From positions 39,799-103,798 of the forward strand of contig JBJYZC010000010.1 in the NCBI GenBank assembly GCA_046263755.1: a stretch of 64,000 bases of DNA, given 5' to 3'. Positions within the stretch are counted from its first letter, which is position 1. Each line of letters starts with the position of its first letter. The notes beneath the pieces were generated by a model. The model was not told where the DNA came from. It did not search any database and was given only the letters and a program-made list of their open reading frames with translations. Positions 59,032 through 64,000 of the stretch are shown piece after piece. Source of the DNA: Lachnocurva sp029100405. GTDB taxonomy: Bacteria; Bacillota; Clostridia; Lachnospirales; Lachnospiraceae. The translations under genes were made by a program, and so were the position numbers.

Positions 59032-59829
59032 ATGAATATATTCACTATCGCCAGCGGATCCAGTGGCAATTGCATCTGCGTTGGCAACGACCGGCACCAT
59101 CTTTTAATCGATGCCGGGATCAGCGGGAAAAAAATCGAAGCCGGCTTGAATCACAACGGCCTTACAACGCGCGACTGTGACGGCATTCTGATCACCCATG
59201 AGCACATTGACCATGTCAGTGGTCTGGGCGTCATCGCCCGGAAATACAACCTTCCCATCTATGCAACATCTGCAACGATCTCTTGCATCTCTTCGATCAA
59301 GAGCCTGGGAAATATAGACCCTGACTTATTCCATCCGATCACTGCAGGGGAATCCTTCGACATCGAAGATTTCTCCATCGATCCGGTCCACATTTCACAT
59401 GATGCGGCAGATCCGGTTGCCTATGTGATCGCAGATGGAGAAAAGCGGGTCGGCGTTTGCACAGATCTGGGGGTTTATGATGATACGATCGTTCAGCATA
59501 TGAAGAACCTCAATGCCATTGTATTGGAGGCGAATCACGATATCCGGATGCTGGAAAGCGGTCCCTATCCTTATCCCTTGAAAATGCGGATCCTTTCCGA
59601 CCAGGGCCATCTCAGTAATGAAGCCAGCGGAAAGCTGCTTTCCAAGATCTTAAATGATCATATGAAACAGATTTATCTCGGCCATTTATCCAAGGATAAT
59701 AATATCGCGGAACTGGCGGAGATGACGGTATCTCTGGAAGTGACGATGTCTGATACGGACTATAAGGGAAATGATTTTCCCATCGTTGCTGCATCGAGAA
59801 CCGAGCCATCGGACCTGATCGAGGTCTGA
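59032..59829 (+). CDS. MBL-fold metallo-hydrolase, WalJ/YycJ-like
   Basis: 265 residues. The metal-binding motif THEHIDHVSG and LLIDAGIS are typical, and the C-terminal YLGHLSKDNN closes the family pattern. In Bacillus the related YycJ/WalJ is linked to the WalRK pathway and to DNA repair. No walR or walK is nearby here. Confidence 0.88.
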   Translation: MNIFTIASGSSGNCICVGNDRHHLLIDAGISGKKIEAGLNHNGLTTRDCDGILITHEHIDHVSGLGVIARKYNLPIYATSATISCISSIKSLGNIDPDLFHPITAGESFDIEDFSIDPVHISHDAADPVAYVIADGEKRVGVCTDLGVYDDTIVQHMKNLNAIVLEANHDIRMLESGPYPYPLKMRILSDQGHLSNEASGKLLSKILNDHMKQIYLGHLSKDNNIAELAEMTVSLEVTMSDTDYKGNDFPIVAASRTEPSDLIEV

Positions 59830-59920
59830 AGGACTATATCTTGTAAATGATGGCCGATCGATCAAACCGGCCTGATTTTAGATGTTACATAACTACAGGG
59901 AGAAAAGAAGGAGTCTCAAC

Positions 59921-60211
59921 ATGGAATTGGAAAAAACGAGTCAGAAAGTGATCATCACGGTTGTCGGCAAGGATACGGTCGGCATCATTGCCAGGGTCTG
60001 CACCTATCTGGCGGATACGGGCATCAATGTCAATGACATTACTCAGACCATCTTGAAGGGATTCTTCAATATGATGATGATCGTTGATATGACAGCTTCG
60101 AAAAAGAGCTTTGAGGAGGTTCAGAGTGACCTTACAGAACTTGGCAAAGAAATCGGAGTCTCGATCAAGTGTCAGAGAGAAGAAATTTTCGATAAAATGC
60201 ACCGGATCTGA
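59921..60211 (+). CDS. ACT-domain protein
   Basis: 96 residues: one ACT domain covering most of the protein (VVGKDTVGIIARVCTYLADTGINV), as in GcvR-like or UPF0237 proteins. It probably binds an amino acid and modulates a partner. It has AAGGAG before ATG 59921 and lies 15 bases before the DUF711 gene, the usual pairing for both families. Confidence 0.88.
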   Translation: MELEKTSQKVIITVVGKDTVGIIARVCTYLADTGINVNDITQTILKGFFNMMMIVDMTASKKSFEEVQSDLTELGKEIGVSIKCQREEIFDKMHRI

Positions 60212-60226
60212 CGGGGAGGAAAGATA

Positions 60227-61591
60227 ATGCCTAGTATCTATGAGGTAGAAGAAACCAATAAGATGATCGAGCAGGAAAATCTGGATATCCGGACGATTAC
60301 GATCGGGATCAGTCTCTTTTCCTGCATGGACAGCGATCTTAAGACCTGCTGTGACAAGATCCATGAAAGGATTACGGCCGTTGCCAGAGATCTGGTGAAG
60401 ACCGGCCTGGAGATCGAGAGGGATTACAATATCCCGATCGTTAATAAGCGGATCTCCGTGACACCGATCGCTACGATCGGCAGTGCCTGCTGCAAGTGTC
60501 CGGAAGACTATGTCGAGATCGCAAAGACTTTGGATCGATGCGCTGTGGAACTTGGCGTGAATTTTATCGGCGGTTACAGTGCCCTGGTCAGTAAGGGCAT
60601 GACAAAATATGACGAATATCTGATCCGCTCGATCCCCAAGGCCCTGGCAGAGACAGAGTATGTCTGCTCCAGCGTTGTGGTCGGTTCCACCAAGACCGGA
60701 CTCAATATGGATGCCATCCGTCTGATGGGTGAGATCGTAAAGGAGACAGCAGAATATACGAAGGACCGGGATAGTCTTGGATGTGCAAAGCTTGTTGTTC
60801 TCTGCAATGCACCGGATGATAATCCATTCATGGCAGGAGCTTTTCACGGGATCACGGAAGCAGATGAGATCATCAATGTCGGTATTTCCGGCCCGGGCGT
60901 TGTAAAGACAGCGCTGGAATCCATCCGCGGAGAAAGCTTTGAGGTCCTTTGTGAAACCATCAAGAAGACCGCATTTAAGATCACCCGTGTCGGCCAGCTG
61001 GTTGCAAAGCGTGCGTCAAAAATGCTTGGGATTCCTTTTGGAATTATCGACCTTTCTCTGGCTCCGACTCCGGCTATCGGTGATTCGGTTGCAGATATCC
61101 TGCATGAGATCGGTGTCGAGTATGCCGGCGCTCCGGGAACCACGGCAGCTCTTGCTATGTTGAATGACCAGGTCAAGAAGGGCGGCATCATGGCGTCTTC
61201 TTATGTCGGCGGCCTCTCCGGTGCCTTTATTCCCGTTTCGGAAGACCAGGGAATGATCGATGCGGTAGAGCACAATGCACTGACAATCGAAAAGCTCGAG
61301 GCTATGACCTGTGTCTGCTCCGTCGGCCTCGATATGATTGCAATCCCGGGTGATACGCCCGCCAGTACCATTTCCGGAATCATCGCAGATGAAGCGGCTC
61401 TGGGCATGGTCAATCAGAAAACGACGGCAGCCCGCCTGATTCCGGTCATCGGAAAGGGTGTCGGTGAAACCGTTGAATTCGGCGGCCTTCTGGGTCATGC
61501 TCCAATCATGCCGGTCAATCCTTATTCTTGTGAAGACTTTATCAAGCGGACCGGCCGGATCCCGGCACCGATCCATAGCTTTAAGAACTAG
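60227..61591 (+). CDS. DUF711 (UPF0210) family protein
   Basis: 454 residues, full-length for the family. Conserved stretches include LDIRTITIGISLFSC near the N-terminus, NFIGGYSALVSKGMT, and SLAPTPAIGDSVADILHEIG. The fold resembles a pyruvate-formate-lyase-like barrel, but the reaction is unknown. The partner ACT protein precedes it, and the serine dehydratase genes follow at 9 bases, suggesting an amino-acid related operon. Confidence 0.9.
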   Translation: MPSIYEVEETNKMIEQENLDIRTITIGISLFSCMDSDLKTCCDKIHERITAVARDLVKTGLEIERDYNIPIVNKRISVTPIATIGSACCKCPEDYVEIAKTLDRCAVELGVNFIGGYSALVSKGMTKYDEYLIRSIPKALAETEYVCSSVVVGSTKTGLNMDAIRLMGEIVKETAEYTKDRDSLGCAKLVVLCNAPDDNPFMAGAFHGITEADEIINVGISGPGVVKTALESIRGESFEVLCETIKKTAFKITRVGQLVAKRASKMLGIPFGIIDLSLAPTPAIGDSVADILHEIGVEYAGAPGTTAALAMLNDQVKKGGIMASSYVGGLSGAFIPVSEDQGMIDAVEHNALTIEKLEAMTCVCSVGLDMIAIPGDTPASTISGIIADEAALGMVNQKTTAARLIPVIGKGVGETVEFGGLLGHAPIMPVNPYSCEDFIKRTGRIPAPIHSFKN

Positions 61592-61600
61592 GGGCAGACC

Positions 61601-62263
61601 ATGTTGATATCAGATATCATCGGGCCGGTGATGGTCGGTCCCTCCAGCTCTCATACGGCCGGCGCTGTTCGTATCGGCAATATCGGCCGCCGTCTTCTCG
61701 GAACAAATGTAGTCCGGGCAGATATCGGCCTTCATGGCTCTTTTCTTGCAACCGGACGTGGGCATGGAACAGATCGGGCCATTGTTGCCGGTCTGCTCGG
61801 TATTTCTGTAGATGACGAACGCATACCTATGAGTTTTGAACTTGCCAGGGAGAAGGGAATGGACTTCGAGATCCATGGAGTAGAGCTCGGTCCGGACCAT
61901 CATCCGAATTCTGCCCGATTGATCCTGACCGGCGATCAGGAAAAGAAGATCGAGCTTATAGCATCTTCGATCGGAGGCGGTCGGATCCGGGTCAATGAAA
62001 TTGATGGGATCGGTGTAAATTTCTCCGGAGAGCTGCCAACTCTGATCGTCCACAATCAGGACAAACCGGGTTATGTCGCCGAGGTGACGTCGATCCTGGA
62101 AGCAGAATCTGTGAATATTGCAACGCTTCAGTTGAACCGTTCCAGACGGGGCGGCAATGCCGTTATGGTGATCGAATGTGATCAGGCCGTATCAGAGGAA
62201 TCCATCCGGCATCTGGAAAGCCTTGACGGAGTCTTACGCGTGACTTATATCGCAGGAGAATGA
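61601..62263 (+). CDS. sdaAB: L-serine dehydratase, beta subunit
   Basis: 220 residues. The N-terminal domain (IIGPVMVGPSSSHTAGAVRIG) contributes to the serine site of the iron-sulfur enzyme, and a C-terminal ACT domain (about 148-220) is present. With SdaAA it converts serine to pyruvate and ammonia. A 15-base gap separates it from sdaAA. Confidence 0.95.
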   Translation: MLISDIIGPVMVGPSSSHTAGAVRIGNIGRRLLGTNVVRADIGLHGSFLATGRGHGTDRAIVAGLLGISVDDERIPMSFELAREKGMDFEIHGVELGPDHHPNSARLILTGDQEKKIELIASSIGGGRIRVNEIDGIGVNFSGELPTLIVHNQDKPGYVAEVTSILEAESVNIATLQLNRSRRGGNAVMVIECDQAVSEESIRHLESLDGVLRVTYIAGE

Positions 62264-62278
62264 TAAGAGGAAAATACG

Positions 62279-63151
62279 ATGTACGATTCGATAGAAGAGA
62301 TCATAAGAATCGCGGAAGAGAAGAAGAGAGCTTTCTGGGAGATCGTCCTGGAAGAGGATGCCGGGGCACAGGATATTTCGGAAGAAGAAGATAAAAAGAG
62401 GATGCTTTCGACCTATCAGGCTATGGTGGAATCTGACCGTAGTTATGATCCGAATCTTTCTTCGACCAGCGGTCTGGTTGGGCGGGAAGCGAAAAAGATT
62501 GCGGATCGGAGAGCCAAAGGGGAGATGATCTGCGGGGATCTGATTGCTGCCGTTATGGAGCGGGCCCTAAGAGTGGCTGAATCCAATGCCTGCATGAAGA
62601 AGATCGTGGCTGCACCGACGGCCGGATCTTGTGGAGTTATGCCGGCGGTTCTATTGACCTTGCAGGAGAAGTATGGTTATTCGGATGAGAAGATGGCAGA
62701 GGCCTTGTTTGTTGCTGGTGGGATCGGCGGCGTCATTGCCAGCCGTGCCAGTCTTTCCGGTGCAGAAGGCGGCTGCCAGGCGGAGATTGGGGCAGCTTCG
62801 GCAATGACGGCAGGTGCAGCGGTCTATCTCCAGGGTGGAAGTGACCGGCAGATCGCAAATGCAGCGGCACTTGCTTTGAAGAGTCTTCTTGGCTTATCTT
62901 GTGATCCGGTTGCAGGTCTGGTAGAAGTCCCTTGTGTGAAGAGAAATGTGATTGGAGCTGTGAATGCTCTGACGGCTTGTGATATGACCCTGGCCGGTAT
63001 TGAATCCAAGATCCCGCCGGATGAGGTCTTTGATGCCATGGGATCGATTGGCCGCAATATGGATGAAAGTATTCGAGAGACCGGGACCGGCGGTCTTGCC
63101 GGTACGCCGACCGGGCGAAAGATCCGGTCAATGATGCGGGGCATGGAGTGA
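62279..63151 (+). CDS. sdaAA: L-serine dehydratase, alpha subunit (iron-sulfur)
   Basis: 290 residues, catalytic subunit with an oxygen-sensitive 4Fe-4S cluster. Candidate ligand cysteines are in SLLGLSCDPVAG, VEVPCVKRN and further TACDM; APTAGSCGVMPAV and SGAEGGCQAE also match the family. The ribosome binding site is AAGAGGAAA. It ends the operon; no strong terminator follows, only short CCGGT/ACCGG repeats (63172-63186). Confidence 0.95.
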   Translation: MYDSIEEIIRIAEEKKRAFWEIVLEEDAGAQDISEEEDKKRMLSTYQAMVESDRSYDPNLSSTSGLVGREAKKIADRRAKGEMICGDLIAAVMERALRVAESNACMKKIVAAPTAGSCGVMPAVLLTLQEKYGYSDEKMAEALFVAGGIGGVIASRASLSGAEGGCQAEIGAASAMTAGAAVYLQGGSDRQIANAAALALKSLLGLSCDPVAGLVEVPCVKRNVIGAVNALTACDMTLAGIESKIPPDEVFDAMGSIGRNMDESIRETGTGGLAGTPTGRKIRSMMRGME

Positions 63152-63225
63152 CCCCTGTCCTCTCGATGCCCGGTCTGTAAAACCGGTTTTCCTTTCCGGG
63201 AAGAGTGACTGTAAGAGTGACCGTC

Positions 63226-63624
63226 TTACTTCGGGCAGGAGATCCGTCCGATATCTTCAATCACATGGTGCAGTTTTTGAGCAAGCTCACTGTCTGCTGC
63301 CTTATAATACATCTCTTTTCCATGCCGTTCGGATACGATGAGCCCTGCATTTTTCAGAAGTCTTAAATGATGGGAGATGGCAGGACTGCTGGTATCCATG
63401 ATAGCTGCAATATTGATCACGCATTCTTCTGCATGGCAAAGCAGCCAGAAGATACGCAGCCGCGTTGGTTCCCCCAGCTGCTTCATGGCTTCTGAAACAG
63501 CCTGGATCATATCTTCCGTAGGGAGATCATTTAAGATTTCTTCATTGCAGCTGCCATGATGATGGGGCAGCTCTTTGCAGGGAATGGATGTGCGGTTCGT
63601 ATTTGATTTATTATCATTCTTCAT
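63226..63624 (-). CDS. ArsR/SmtB-family metal-responsive regulator
   Basis: 132 residues. The winged helix is clear (LGEPTRLRIFWLL, SSPAISHHLRLLKNAGLIVSERHGKEMYY). An N-terminal Cys/His-rich stretch (CKELPHHHGSC) and a possible alpha-5 site (DSELAQKLHHVIED) point to binding of Zn, Cd or another soft metal; the alpha-3 region has only one Cys (EECVINIA). The controlled transporter is not in the window. It is convergent with the serine dehydratase genes. A TATAAT on the minus strand (63746-63741) may be its -10. Confidence 0.85.
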   Translation of the reverse strand: MKNDNKSNTNRTSIPCKELPHHHGSCNEEILNDLPTEDMIQAVSEAMKQLGEPTRLRIFWLLCHAEECVINIAAIMDTSSPAISHHLRLLKNAGLIVSERHGKEMYYKAADSELAQKLHHVIEDIGRISCPK

Positions 63625-63668
63625 AGGATTTTACCTTCTGGGCCGGCTCTTGTTACGCTCCGGCAGGA

Positions 63669-63717
63669 TTTATTATTTATTATTTCTTTTTTATTTTTTA
63701 TTTTTTATTTTTATTTC
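63669..63717. repeat. AT-only low-complexity tract
   Basis: About 50 bases of TTTATT/TTTTTATT units, nearly free of G and C, in the leader of the arsR-type gene. Confidence 0.85.
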
Positions 63718-63785
63718 AAGATATGTTTATTTCTATTTCTATTATAGCTGATTGACCTCTTGTTGGACAGAAAGATGTTTGAGGC

Positions 63786-64000
63786 GTTGACATCCTCCCA
63801 CGACTGAAGTCGTGGGATTCCTTAAGATAAAGTCAACATCACTTATCCTTATAGAATAAGATATAGATGACCGTTTTTAGGTTTTACCGTCTATGCGGAT
63901 TTCGATACAGAGTATCTAATCTCCAAGGCGGAAGGCTGATGTCTGAACCTTTTGTATGCTCTATGGATCTTAAAAGCCAAAACACTGCTTCATGGATCTA
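63786..64000 (-). mobile_element. Right end of an IS200/IS605-type (tnpB) element, cut by the window
   Basis: On the minus strand the segment ends GGAATCCCACGACTTCAGTC-GTGGGAGGATGTCAAC, the hairpin and terminal tail I know from tnpB-type IS605 elements (hairpin CCCACGAC-TGAA-GTCGTGGG at 63797-63816 on the plus strand). Upstream on that strand a frame ends RSMKQCFGF-stop at 63970, plausibly the last codons of TnpB. The element's body would lie beyond 64000, and its right boundary near 63786. Confidence 0.6.
63787..63969 (-). ncRNA. Putative omega-RNA (TnpB guide RNA) scaffold
   Basis: In tnpB elements the RNA guiding the TnpB nuclease comes from the 3' end of the gene and the right end of the element, finishing with the terminal hairpin; the guide is the flanking DNA. 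This segment has that position and hairpin, and lacks a long reading frame. Boundaries are approximate. Confidence 0.45.

Noticed and set aside
1..64000. CRISPR arrays, rRNA genes, complete transposase genes, replication origin
   Set aside because: I saw no regularly spaced repeats, rRNA segments, intact transposase or DnaA-box cluster in the window.

Overview
The window reads as a chromosomal segment of a mid-GC anaerobic Firmicute, most likely a member of the Lachnospiraceae (Clostridia). This is inferred from gene content and protein style: strong AGGAGG-type ribosome binding sites, frequent TTG/GTG starts, a clostridial-type citrate synthase, split serine dehydratase (SdaAB/SdaAA), a T-box leader on pheST, and mraZ at the head of a division cluster. 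No species can be named from sequence alone. Most of the window is ordinary, densely packed core genome; accessory or decayed DNA is concentrated at about 26.2-31.5 kb and at the extreme right end.

Layout. 1-3.2 kb: the end of a polyamine ABC transporter operon (potB partial, potC, potD). 3.4-10 kb: a complete F1Fo ATP synthase operon (atpBEFHAGDC), followed by a gamma-class carbonic anhydrase-like gene. 10.5-17 kb: a TetR repressor divergent from an MMPL/RND-type exporter, a large secreted or anchored LxxG-heptad protein and a small membrane protein; the shared promoter region carries a clear operator. 17-19.1 kb: larB-larC (nickel-pincer cofactor synthesis). 19.1-26.2 kb: pckA, mscL with a zinc ribbon, a phosphopantetheinyl transferase, ilvN, ilvC, a phosphoribosyltransferase-like gene and thrC.

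26.2-32.1 kb: tandem duplications of the thrC 3' end, small membrane proteins, a very long near-perfect palindrome, a citrate synthase on the minus strand, then a remnant-rich stretch with a BRO/DinD-type pseudogene, a chimeric HTH protein starting inside a terminator, a small membrane protein, a DUF1810 protein and a frameshifted nicotinamidase-like gene. This is followed by a likely 6S RNA gene and a Phe-type T-box leader. 32.1-37.7 kb: pheS, pheT, queA, lgt. 38-47.9 kb: the division and cell wall cluster mraZ-rsmH-ftsL-ftsI-mraY-murD-ftsW-ftsQ-ftsZ, lacking murE, murF, murG, murC and ftsA.

48-63.6 kb: a beta-CASP nuclease-like protein, polA, a PhnDCEE-type ABC transporter with a nearby 5'-nucleotidase-like enzyme, coaE, a WalJ-like hydrolase, an ACT protein plus DUF711 protein pair, sdaAB-sdaAA and an ArsR-family regulator. 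The right edge (63.79 kb onward) carries the terminal hairpin typical of an IS200/IS605-type tnpB element whose body lies outside the window.

I did not find a convincing, complete undescribed system. The best leads are the TetR-controlled MMPL exporter with its LxxG partner, the zinc-ribbon MscL, the small decayed island at 29-31.5 kb, and the tnpB/omega-RNA end. All coordinates come from reading the sequence by eye, and family assignments rest on recognised motifs, not on database searches.
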